Shown: positions 9,091-17,500 of the stretch, one piece after another
Layout: each line of letters opens with the position of its first letter
How positions within the stretch are numbered: position 1 is the first letter of the stretch
Source: Trachelipus rathkii
Taxonomy: Eukaryota; Arthropoda; Malacostraca; Isopoda; Trachelipodidae
Assembly: GCA_015478945.1 (NCBI GenBank)
Contig: JABUQX010088214.1
Coordinates: 1 to 17,500 of the forward strand
Reading direction: 5' to 3'
Length of the DNA: 17,500 nt
Position numbers and translations under genes: made by a program
The notes under the pieces: model-generated
What the model saw: the letters and a program-made list of their open reading frames with translations, nothing else
The model's database searches: none
Told to the model about the DNA's origin: nothing

Positions 9091-9125
9091 CCGCGGGGGG
9101 CCATGGCCCCCCTGGCTTCCCCTAA
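9091..9125 (-). mobile_element. Putative 5' terminal region of the hAT element
   Basis: Positions 9,095-9,112 form a perfect 18-bp palindrome, six G, CCATGG, six C, the most G+C-rich spot for kilobases. Read on the minus strand, it continues GGGGAAGCCAGGGGGGCCAT and, on the far side, CGCGGAAATTTTCG. Many invertebrate hAT elements of the ZMYM1-like group end in just such G-run/C-run sequences followed by AAATTTTC (recalled family knowledge). Its position upstream of the minus-strand transposase frames fits the element's 5' end. The exact terminus and target-site duplication are not visible; an AT array begins within about 15-25 bp. Confidence 0.55.
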
Positions 9126-9583
9126 AATACGGCCATATAATAATAATATATGAATTATATATATATATATCTTATAGTTAAAAATAAGCTTATATATATA
9201 TATAGCACTATATGGCTTACTTTAGATAACAGTATATAAGCTTGGTATAGTAATACATATATTAGTAATATATATATATAAAAATACGTTTTTGCTTCTA
9301 TATATATATTATATATATATATTATAATATATTATATAATATATAATATTACTATATATAAACTTATATACATTATATATAGTTCATGCTATAGTATCAT
9401 AATATAATATACTAGTATATTATATTATATTAGGTATATAGTATATATATAGGTATTATATATAAATATAATATATAAGGAAATAAAAGTAAGTCTATAA
9501 GGTATTATATATATATATATGATAATAATCACTAATAATATATAATATATAAATATATATATATATATAAATAGTATTATTTT
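9126..9583. repeat. AT and AAT-like arrays
   Basis: Imperfect AT tracts with short inserts, densest at 9,290-9,350 and 9,500-9,570. The array begins directly beside the putative hAT end, a common insertion setting for such elements. Confidence 0.85.
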
Positions 9584-9611
9584 TGTGTGTGTTTGTGGGT
9601 GTGTGTGTGTA
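9584..9611 (+). repeat. (GT)n microsatellite
   Basis: An interrupted GT tract of about 28 bp (TGTGTGTG, TTTGTGGG, TGTGTGTGT) ends the AT-rich block. Confidence 0.85.
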
Positions 9612-10754
9612 AGCACGACGTGAGTCTTTCTTCGTCAAAAATTATACCAAAGGTTGGTAGAGTAGGTCATTTACATGAATTACAACGATATGTGTTTTTA
9701 ATATAAGTATAATTTTTATTTTAAAAACTTATTCAGCAACAATTATGAATTGCAACCAAAATTTTTAATGAATTCTTATGCATTTCAAAATAAAACAGAA
9801 TATGTACAATCTAAAAAAAAAATTCTTTAAAAATCTCCTTAGATAAGTTTCGTCACGATAAGAAAAATTAACATCGTAACTGAAAACAATAAGATCACTA
9901 TGCAAGCAGGAAAATCCTAAAAGAAGAAGGACACGAACATAAACTAACTCTAAAGTGGAAAAACATGGAACAAAAGATAACTAAAGAACACTCCTCCACT
10001 TCAATAATTGTTGGATCTGCGAAGAAGAAACACCTTCTAAAGAAAAAAATACCCTCTCAAGAAACACTTCTTAAGAAGAAGCTTTCCAGAAGTCTAAAAA
10101 CCCAACAAGAAGAAGTTTCGTCACAGAAAAACCAAGATGAATAACTATGAATCAGGTAGATTCAAGAGAAGAACTTGCGTAGACTGAACTTACTTCTACT
10201 AAAATAATTGGTGACTCTTGGAAGCGGGAAGTCAGGCACAATAAAAAATAGCAAGTGATTCCAACAGAAGATCAAGATTAGACAGAAGAAGAATTCAGCA
10301 CCAGCGTGACTCAGTAAAGAGATCGAACAATCAGACATGGTTTAGTTGCACGAGCAGTGCTCCTGCTGTTACCTAGTTTTTATACATTACTATTATTCAT
10401 TGGTATCTTCTAATAGCAAATTTGTAAGCTCTAAACGACAACATACACGACCCCATGAATGACAGAAACCACATTTTACAAGTCTCACAGACAGTTTAAT
10501 ACCAGGTCTACCAAGACACAATTTGAGTGGCTATTTTCCAAACGACCTAAATGACTACCGGATAGGACCCTTTACAGATTACTGCTTCAAATAACAGCTT
10601 CACACTCGCTAAGGAGACTCGGTAGGTTAAAAATAAGATATAGAAATGATTCATGTATGTTCCATGTTTTACTATAGTATGTGATCGCGATTATCCTGAG
10701 AGTGAGTTCATCCTCTATATTATTAATATGAAAGATACAACTAATCATAATCTA
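9612..10754. other. A- and AG-rich spacer, no gene recognised
   Basis: Up to about 9,840 it is AT-rich; 9,900-10,350 is rich in GAAGAA and AAGAAG units. AAGTTTCGTCAC occurs twice, at 9,845-9,856 and 10,113-10,124. A 12-bp palindrome CTTCTTAAGAAG lies at 10,067-10,078. The 9,973-10,003 segment is shared with 15,206-15,240. From 10,380 on, sequence is mixed, with no frame above 60 codons and no recognisable domain. Confidence 0.5.
9973..10003 (+). repeat. Dispersed repeat, copy 1
   Basis: AAAGATAACTAAA (9,973-9,985) and CTCCTCCACTTCA (9,991-10,003) recur exactly at 15,206-15,218 and 15,228-15,240, with the gap being 5 nt here and 9 nt there. Flanks share only loose A-rich similarity, so this is a small conserved part of a diverged dispersed repeat. 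Confidence 0.55.
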
Positions 10755-11356
10755 TATTATATAGTTATATATATATATATATATATATAATAGAAATATA
10801 TATATATTATATACTGATAAAATTATTACCTAATATATATATTATATATACTATTAGTATATACCTATTTGGTAGTAACGTTTAGAATCAACTGGAAGCA
10901 CGCACACTGCATACTATATATATATATATATTATATATATATATATATATAATAACCTATAATAGTCTAATATTAAGCTTATATATATATATATATATAT
11001 ATAGTATTATATATCATTATATAGGCCCATATATATATACATAATTGTTAATCGAAGAAGAATGGAGAAGAATCTATTTCAGTATTAAAGTGATATGTTT
11101 ACTACAATGGAGGACTTCATTCTCTCTATCATTATATATATATACTATATTATATATAATATATATAAAAATTACTATTATAATATATATTATAGTTTTA
11201 TATACGCTTATTATTTTATATAAGAGGTGAATTTCTATTTTTCGTATTACGATAGCTCATGATTGTAAATAATTAATTTAATAAATATATATAATATAAA
11301 TATATATATAATTAATATACTAATATATATTAATATATTAATATATATATATGTAT

Positions 11357-11389
<33 letters not shown>

Positions 11390-11391
11390 TA

Positions 11392-11428
<37 letters not shown>

Positions 11429-11473
11429 ATATATATATTAATAATATAGTATATATATTATATATATATATAT
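10755..11473. repeat. Series of (AT)n arrays
   Basis: AT tracts at about 10,758-10,810, 10,830-10,862, 10,915-10,952, 10,980-11,040, 11,130-11,200 and 11,280-11,473 have short complex islands between them. The 61-codon frame at 11,045-11,230 is Ile/Tyr/Leu-rich repeat translation. Confidence 0.9.
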
Positions 11474-11857
11474 ATTTTACATTCAAGGCTGCTTTCTTTT
11501 TTGTGATTACCTATACTTCCTTCAATAATTGCGCTTTGATAGATCAATACATTCAAAGCTTCATACATACCTACAAAGACTTATCTCTCATAAATCTAGT
11601 TTAACTGATTTGCTTTCAATAAAGACCAACTTCATCTACTGTGTGAACAGCAGGAACAAAAGTTCATGCTAGTTTTTTAATAATATCATATCTCGAGCTT
11701 ATTAAAGCGTATGAATAAATATTATAAAATGATTCAAATATTATTTTTTAATTGTTTGTAAAATATTAGATGACAGGCAATTAGAATACTAACAACGATA
11801 TTAAATTACTATAAGTTAAAATATATTAACATTTATATATTATTATATTATAATCAA
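11474..11857. other. AT-rich spacer
   Basis: Unique AT-rich sequence. It opens TTTTACATTCA and then CTGCTTTCTTTTTTGTGATTA, similar to 15,490 onward (see findings). TACATTCAARGC occurs at about 11,476 and again near 11,549. No gene is seen. Confidence 0.45.
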
Positions 11858-11942
11858 TATTTTATATATATATAGACTATTATATATATATATATACTAT
11901 ATATATATTAATATATATATATATTAATATATATATATATTT
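11858..11942. repeat. (AT)n array
   Basis: A short AT array with TTAATATATATAT units. Confidence 0.9.
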
Positions 11943-12825
11943 AATGTTAGGGTAGTAGAAGTCCTCCATTGTAAGTTAATAACATTAATAATCTAACTTA
12001 TAATATATTTATGAAAATGATATCTATATCTCATCATATTTACTTATTTACCGATAAATTACCGCACATAAGACTTAATATAAGGACTTGAACATAAAAA
12101 TTTGAAAGCAAGAGTCAAAGAACGCGAAAACAACACACAATGACTATAACATGGTGGATTCCTCACCCCAGAACGTTAGTATTGATCGAGCTGTATAGAG
12201 CTCAGTTTGACCAGCACTCAAAAGTCATCGCAGTAGGGTTATTTTGGATAGGTTCGGACGACAGCAAACACTACAATGTTGATACGGTAGTGTATACGGC
12301 GATCAGCCCGCTCGTGGAGGTGTTGTATGAGTCTGTCTTCAAATACCGTGATATGACCACTCACTGCTATCAGGATGGACTAGTCCTGACATACCGTCCT
12401 GACATAGATGAGTAGAGTACGAATGTACCTGGACAGTGAATTTAGTTCCATAGGCAGGTGAGTGTAGTGGCGTGTTTCCATGGCTCCGCAGTATGTGATT
12501 TTGATGGAGGGCGGTTGCATGCTCAATCCATCTCAAACCTTTTCAAGGATATATCTTCAACAAGCAGGGTAAAGAGTTAGCACAGTTAAATTATGCTAAC
12601 TTAGCTTGTCACACTCTAAAGCTTAAATTGAACCGTCCAAAGGTAGTATCGTTCACACATTTGGCCTTGTGTGGATCTTATTGCAATTGTCATGTCAATT
12701 AGGATTGAAAGAGTCACCGATGAAGGGGGCATATGCAAGCGAATATAATAGGTATTCTGGGATGTCTAGTTGATAATATCATACGGCTGTAAGTAATGCC
12801 TCCATACGAAGATGTGCAATTTTTA
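11943..12825. other. Mixed spacer with one unexplained open frame
   Basis: Composition becomes more balanced from about 12,120. It contains the 91-codon frame at 12,140-12,415 and a hairpin of 8-bp arms at 12,575-12,582 and 12,594-12,601 (AGTTAGCA/TGCTAACT, 11-nt loop). No other feature is supported. Confidence 0.5.
12140..12415 (+). CDS. Unrecognised 91-residue open frame, doubtful
   Basis: I do not recognise this protein. The frame begins MTITWWIPHP and ends YRPDIDE before TAG. Unlike most frames in this window, it has a balanced amino-acid mixture, with several Asp, Tyr and Val and no repeat-derived runs. An A at -3 gives an acceptable eukaryotic start context. No signal peptide, membrane segment or motif is evident. 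A 65-codon frame overlaps its 3' end on the other strand. It could be an exon or decayed transposon piece, but a frame of this length can arise by chance in sequence of this composition. Confidence 0.2.
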   Translation: MTITWWIPHPRTLVLIELYRAQFDQHSKVIAVGLFWIGSDDSKHYNVDTVVYTAISPLVEVLYESVFKYRDMTTHCYQDGLVLTYRPDIDE

Positions 12826-12939
12826 TATATTTATGTATATTTTATATTATATTTATATATATATATATATATATTTAAGGTTGGATGAAATCATTTCTTC
12901 ATTTTTGGTAATCCATCCCATTATATAGTCTAACCGTAG
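12826..12939. repeat. (AT)n tract and flank
   Basis: A short AT tract lies at about 12,826-12,876, then about 60 bp of ordinary sequence precedes the G+C-rich island. Confidence 0.8.
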
Positions 12940-13017
12940 GCCCCGTATAGAGAGAGTGAGAATGCCTTTCCTAGTCATCATTATAACTACGCTATCCACA
13001 GCCTACAGACAGTGCCG

Positions 13018-13083
13018 TGTCACGATCGTGACAGCTGAGTTGACAGTTTTAGCTGTCTCGCGAAACCGTACTCGTCACGAGTA
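13018..13083. repeat. Cluster of palindromes and hairpins
   Basis: TGTCACGATCGTGACA (13,018-13,033) is a perfect 16-bp palindrome. GACAGCT (13,030-13,036) pairs with AGCTGTC (13,051-13,057) over a 14-nt loop, overlapping it. TACTCGT-C-ACGAGTA (13,069-13,083) is a perfect 7-bp palindrome about one base. Three symmetric elements within 66 bp is notable in mixed-composition DNA. Confidence 0.65.
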
Positions 13084-13207
13084 TCGTCGCTCTAATAGGC
13101 TCCTTACGCGACGCAGCTCATTACTGTAAGTGTCGTATCAGAGACAGGTACGACCTCTATCGGTAAACACGCGTAAAGACACCTTGTGCTCCACAGCGTA
13201 GTAGCCG

Positions 13208-13326
13208 TCGAGAAGGATTGTGCACACTGGCAATGTGGCCAGCTGACGCGCCATTCTCGAATTCGTGCGCTGGTACCTTATCGGCAAGTCTCTGGGGGCT
13301 AGGCCAAACCTTAGTTCGCCTAAGGT
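13208..13326. repeat. Nested hairpin and 7-bp hairpin
   Basis: TCGAGAA (13,208-13,214) pairs with TTCTCGA (13,254-13,260), enclosing a CTGGC/GCCAG hairpin (13,227-13,231 with 13,238-13,242, 6-nt loop). Further on, ACCTTAG (13,308-13,314) pairs with CTAAGGT (13,320-13,326) over TTCGC. The nested one is not a tRNA: there is no cloverleaf, anticodon arm or T-loop motif. Confidence 0.55.
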
Positions 13327-13750
13327 GTCGTTTGGAGCACGTGTGGTGAGTGTTTTACGACTCCTCTACAAACTAGTGGGTGTACCCTACGTCAGCTTGA
13401 GTAAATCTAAGTGAACAGAATGTGGTGGCTGATTGTGTGTGTACACGTTCTCAGTACTGCTCAAAGCGAGTTACTCGTGGATATCAAAATCCTGAGTGGG
13501 CACACTGGGTAATCGCTATGTGAGACCTCGTGTCCGTATATCCATTGTCCTGCTGTCAACGGCTGGATCGACTATGGTGCTCAGGTGACTTTCCTGGTTA
13601 CCTCTTCTGTTATGAGATCATTGTTCCTTATCTTGTTAATGACAGTGTTGGGACTCTCACGAAACGCGTTCGACCAATATTGTTGGCCGGTACCCGTGTC
13701 CTTCGGTCTTGGGTTGTGCTTTGCCTTATCTGGACAGCGCTCACCTGAAA

Positions 13751-14190
13751 TATCTTGCTTTTGAACAGGTATAGATGACGTATCTCATCCTCAGTTCCCT
13801 GATCGTTTCTTTATTGCGTTAGGTGCGCATTCTGACCACTGAATGAATCTCTCGATTTAGCTCGGATTTTATATCACCCGTCCATCATTGAACCATTTTC
13901 CTCGTCCCCCACGACATCTTCCCAGGTTCTAGTTCTTTGTTACGTGGTGTGATGTTTTTCCTAAATTTATCGCTGTGTGTATCTGAGACCCCAATATCTC
14001 TGAAGCAGATTGCGATTTTCTTTTTAGCAGAGAGTGTTAGCATATTGCTCTATCTTATGCTGATGTACTGGTGCGGTGTGTTTGGCTGTGGGGTTTTCAT
14101 GGGTAGGAGCCTTTCCTCTTTCTCTTGAGTACGAATATTACCTAGTCGTGCGTTATTTTGTTGATCTGACTTATTATTTACGATATAGTA
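13751..14190. other. T-rich spacer
   Basis: Composition falls back toward AT, with a T-rich plus strand. The hydrophobic frames here (13,937-14,128 and 14,076-14,306) follow from T-rich codons and overlap in different phases, so I call no gene. Confidence 0.5.
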
Positions 14191-14935
14191 GTACGTCACC
14201 CTATTATTATACTATTAGCAGTTGGAGGCTGTATTTGATTCTTATTAGTTATATCTTATATTATATGTATATACTTGATTATTATATATATTTATATCTC
14301 ACTTAGAACGTTAGTTTTGTTATACGTTACCCTTATATCGTATATTCTTTATATTTACAGGACTTTTTCTCACTGGATATATTGGCATTATAAGTTATAC
14401 TTATTATTACTTTTCTATTATTATATTTTCTATATATATATTATTATTCGTTATTATTTTTACCTCATTTATAGTATACATTTTTATACTGACACTACTT
14501 CTCATTTTTTTTTTTATTATTTATTTTTTTTTTATTTATTTTTTATTTATTTCTATTTTATTATATTTCATGCATATCGTATTTAAATATAAACGTATAT
14601 TATTATTTATTACTATGCACTAGACTATAGTATTCATTAGTCTTCTATGTGAATTAGAGTACACATTGTATACTTTATATTATCTATTTACCTTATTGAG
14701 TATGGTGACACTTTCATTAATTAATTGATATATAGTAATAATGATTTTAATATATATTTTCACTAATATATATATAAATGTTATTATTATATAAATATAT
14801 TATAATACTAAAAAAAAAATATATGTTTATATGTATTAAATATATCTATACTATGTTTTTGTGTGATAAATATATATTTTATTATATACTTAATTAATAA
14901 AATATATATAGATTTTAAATTAATATATATTTATA
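14191..14935. repeat. T-rich and AT low-complexity block
   Basis: Mostly AT and TTA/TTTA repeats, with T-dominated sequence at 14,500-14,565 (TTTATT units) and AT tracts to 14,935. The 103-codon frame at 14,275-14,586 is Tyr/Ile/Phe repeat translation. Confidence 0.85.
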
Positions 14936-15240
14936 ACTGCAATATTTCACACTAAACACTAACGCAATTGCAACAACAAAGAGTTTTATGTACCACATTG
15001 CAGTCTTCATCCTTAGTGACAGCAATGCAATTGTTCTAAAAAAAACTTCTTCTAACATTTTGTGTGAAAATTAAGAACAGAAAAAGAAAAGTAAGAAAAA
15101 TAATCAAAACAAACAAGAAGACACAAGGAAATAGTCTCTACGAAGAGACTCGGAGACGAACTGAAACATCTACAAACCTGTGTAATGGAGACTACAAGCC
15201 AAACCAAAGATAACTAAACAACCACGACTCCTCCACTTCA
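14936..15240. other. A-rich spacer ending in dispersed repeat copy 2
   Basis: A-rich sequence with AAGAAAA units resembles 9,880-10,010 in style. CTCTACGAAGAGACTCGGAG near 15,135-15,155 includes a TCTC-TACGAA-GAGA hairpin. No gene is seen. Confidence 0.5.
15206..15240 (+). repeat. Dispersed repeat, copy 2
   Basis: This carries AAAGATAACTAAA (15,206-15,218) and CTCCTCCACTTCA (15,228-15,240), exact matches to 9,973-9,985 and 9,991-10,003. The match ends where an AT array starts at 15,241, while copy 1 continues into unique sequence. Confidence 0.55.
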
Positions 15241-15964
15241 TTATATATTATATATTATATATATTATTAATAATATTATAATAATATCTCGTATTATATA
15301 TATATTTTGATTAGATGATTATAAGCTGTACATGGTTTAATCCCATAATCTATATTGTATAGTATAATTAATAAGTATTTAACATACTTAATTATTATCT
15401 ATATTAATTAAAATTTTTATATTCTATTATAATTTAAATTATATTTATATATATATTTTTACATTACATATATATATATTATATTAATATTTTACATTCA
15501 TACTTATAGTTTTCTTCATATGCTACTTTCTCTTTCGTAATTATATATTTATTGAGTTTTATATCTTCGCCTTGAGGGTTGCCATCTATATTAAGGACGG
15601 CAATTATGTTGACGAAATTATTTTTTATATATTCATATTCAATAAAATTACTATTTTAATTTAATTTTGTTTGACTCATGAAAAATCAAATACTCAATAT
15701 TATTATTATATGATTTAATTTGCTTATATATTTTATTTTTCTTATATAATAATTATTATTTTTAATATATTTATTATTCTATATACTATATATATTCTAT
15801 CTTTTATTATATTATTCATTTATTCAATTACTATTAATATTAATTGACTATATATATACTATATTCTATATATTTACTAATATTAATATATAATTCTTAT
15901 TCTTATTATTATATTATAATTATCATTTATCTATTATATATTATTTATATACTAACATAATTTA
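15241..15964. repeat. AT arrays and AT-rich sequence
   Basis: AT/ATT tracts at 15,241-15,305, 15,440-15,495 and 15,720-15,960 alternate with AT-rich unique stretches; 15,540-15,625 is the most complex part. No gene is seen. Confidence 0.8.
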
Positions 15965-17458
15965 ATTTATGGCCATATTTGTAGATTACTGTCATCTTAG
16001 TGACTTTTTCTGTAAACAAGTAATTTTCGGGTGGGTCTAACTTTGGGGAAAACCGAGTTGTGGTGAGCTCGAGACCACGTTAAGTTGGTAATTTACGTGT
16101 CTTTTTAAGCAAACATCTCTCTTTTAGCTCGGCCGATAGCCTTCTGTGCATATTAATGCCCCAGAAGCTTTGCTCACTTTCAGGTAGGCTAGATTTATCT
16201 TCATAAAATTACTATAACTTAACTTTTATACTTTTTCTGATACTGAAGTGTTCTCTGTGTTTCGATACTGACAAACAGTTTTTTCTAGCAAAATTTTATT
16301 AGTTACAACAGTACATCACGTCATTCATACAATACTTTGTGCACATAATGCCTACTAATATAGCTTATAATAAGCTTGACTTTGAGGTAGTAGGGGGTCA
16401 CTATTTATTGCTCTGCCTGTGAGTTTGACTATTGTGATACGTATGTTTTCTTAGTGAGCTACTCTACTTACGACCTATACTAACTTACTTTCTATAGTAA
16501 TTTTTTCATACTACTCTTTGCCTGTATTTTAAGTTATAATTATACCCTTTAGGTAGGACTTTTTATTCATTTATTCCCATTCACATTAGTCACTATAGAG
16601 ATACCGTGTTGTAGCCTCATCATATGTAGTCAACGTTAAGTTATGTGGTATCTTTTCCGCCTACATATCTCTGAACACTATACCCTACTACCATGTAGAT
16701 TATTAGTACATATAAGGCTGGTATGTAGATTATGTCGCACTGCACACAGAGCTTCTCGAACTACCAGAGTATGCATACAAGACGACAACTCTCTCGCATA
16801 ATTGTGACATAACACAATACTGCGATCTCGTTACGTACTTTTTTATGTTCGAAACTTGACCGCATTAATCTCTCCACCTGACAATACAATAAATAATGGT
16901 CAACTTCAATAAATTGTTGCAATATAGAACTAGAGGAATGCCTTTTGATTTCTCGCCATCACTCACACTAAGATTTACCTGGCTTGCAACGAAACCGTCC
17001 GATGTTTTTATAACTTATTCAACACAGTTCTTGACGAATCTGGCTTTCTCTGTGTATCAAGTCACTGATCCTTAGTCTGGCTCCTAACTCCTTTTGATTT
17101 AATTAGCTAGGGTTGAAAATATTAGCAGAGACAATCCATTGATGTTAAATTCTTAGGATGCCTCTTTGGGGAACTCTCTGTTTTGTCATCAATACCTATC
17201 GCAAATATTAATATTGATATAAATTCATATTGATAGCTGTTTATTTTTTCTCGGACTTCCATCTATCAATATTTCCAATGTCTGAGTAATATAGAATTAA
17301 AATTTAATACAATATTTAATAGTACATGTAATTTATTAAGATAAATCTATCAATATTTATATTATGCATCCACATGATTTTTAATCTTGAAGGATATTTA
17401 TATGCATGTCTTCTCTGAATCTTATTAATTTTATGTTTCAAGTTAAATATGTGCATAT
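15965..17458. other. Non-repetitive spacer, no gene supported
   Basis: About 1.5 kb of mixed AT-rich sequence. A 59-residue ATG frame at 16,896-17,075 has no recognisable motif. Small repeats: ATGTAGATTAT at 16,693 and 16,723; ATCTATCAATATTT at 17,261-17,274 and 17,345-17,358, with the inverted AATATTGAT at 17,210-17,218. I see no RNA gene or transposon domain. Confidence 0.5.
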
Positions 17459-17500
17459 AGATATTATATATATATAATATATTAATATAGTTATATATTA
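17459..17500. repeat. (AT)n array, runs off the window
   Basis: An AT array starts here and is cut by the window end. Confidence 0.85.

Larger units (their letters stand above)
12940..13750. other. G+C-rich island with clustered hairpins
   Basis: By direct count, 31 of 60 bases are G or C at 13,021-13,080, 35 of 60 at 13,201-13,260 and 34 of 60 at 13,261-13,320, far above the AT-rich surroundings. Moderate open frames exist: plus 12,962-13,129 (55 residues, Arg-rich, running into CTGTAAGTG, a possible splice donor), minus 13,365-13,138 (75 codons without an early ATG) and plus 13,530-13,748 (72 residues). None shows a recognisable domain. It may be a gene fragment, a transposon or foreign insert. 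Conserved coding is not demonstrated. Confidence 0.5.

Noticed and set aside
9138..9575. CRISPR-like or phage-like repeat array
   Set aside because: Repeats are dinucleotide microsatellites without regular spacers; the setting is eukaryotic.
13208..13260. tRNA-like nested hairpin
   Set aside because: No anticodon stem, T-loop GTTC motif or acceptor geometry.
13937..14306. Hydrophobic plus-strand frames resembling membrane proteins
   Set aside because: T-rich DNA gives Phe, Leu and Ile codons by composition; two frames overlap in different phases and lack family motifs.
14275..14586. 103-codon plus-strand frame
   Set aside because: Almost entirely Tyr, Ile, Phe and Leu from T-rich and AT repeat sequence; not a protein gene.
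16896..17075. 59-residue ATG frame
   Set aside because: Length expected by chance in this composition; no motif, no context.
17150..17165. AAATTCTTAGGAT resembling a conserved 18S rRNA segment
   Set aside because: Only about a dozen bases match; the flanks do not resemble rRNA.

Overview
This window reads as non-coding nuclear DNA of an invertebrate, most likely an arthropod and plausibly a decapod crustacean. It is very AT-rich and saturated with (AT)n and (AAT)n arrays. It holds a degenerate block of CCTAA/TTAGG, the usual arthropod telomere motif, and the remains of a hAT DNA transposon. The taxon is an inference: shrimp-type genomes are known for this density of simple repeats, but no intact conserved gene fixes it. 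The arrays are ragged, with many one-base interruptions, so some broken frames could be assembly or read error as well as decay.

Layout. 1-1,560: low-complexity-free blocks separated by AT arrays, with several hairpins and a compound inverted repeat at 1,350-1,421. 1,625-3,430: imperfect AAT arrays, a degenerate CGACT-rich repeat (1,906-2,115) and an interstitial TTAGG-type block (2,424-2,583). 3,440-3,960: AT-rich spacer with a 20-21 bp minisatellite. 3,978-5,120: almost pure AT repeat. 5,130-7,245: unique sequence, opened by facing GA and CT microsatellites; a faint zinc-finger-like frame lies near 7,042-7,170. 7,482-8,075: AT arrays. 8,177-9,125: minus-strand hAT remnant, the one element whose protein family is recognisable. 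9,138-9,612: AT and GT arrays. 9,620-10,720: AG-rich spacer. 10,755-11,475: AT arrays. 11,943-12,825: spacer with one 91-codon open frame. 12,940-13,750: an island of about 52-58% G+C with clustered hairpins. 13,750-15,960: T-rich and AT-repeat DNA. 15,965-17,455: featureless spacer, then AT repeat to the end.

No complete gene, rRNA, tRNA, CRISPR array or operon could be supported, and there is no group of genes working together. The strongest result is the hAT fossil: its C-terminal dimerisation domain survives in pieces across at least one frame change, next to an 18-bp G/C palindrome that looks like the transposon's 5' end. I saw no convincing undescribed biological system; the GC island and its hairpins are the stretch most deserving of a database search.
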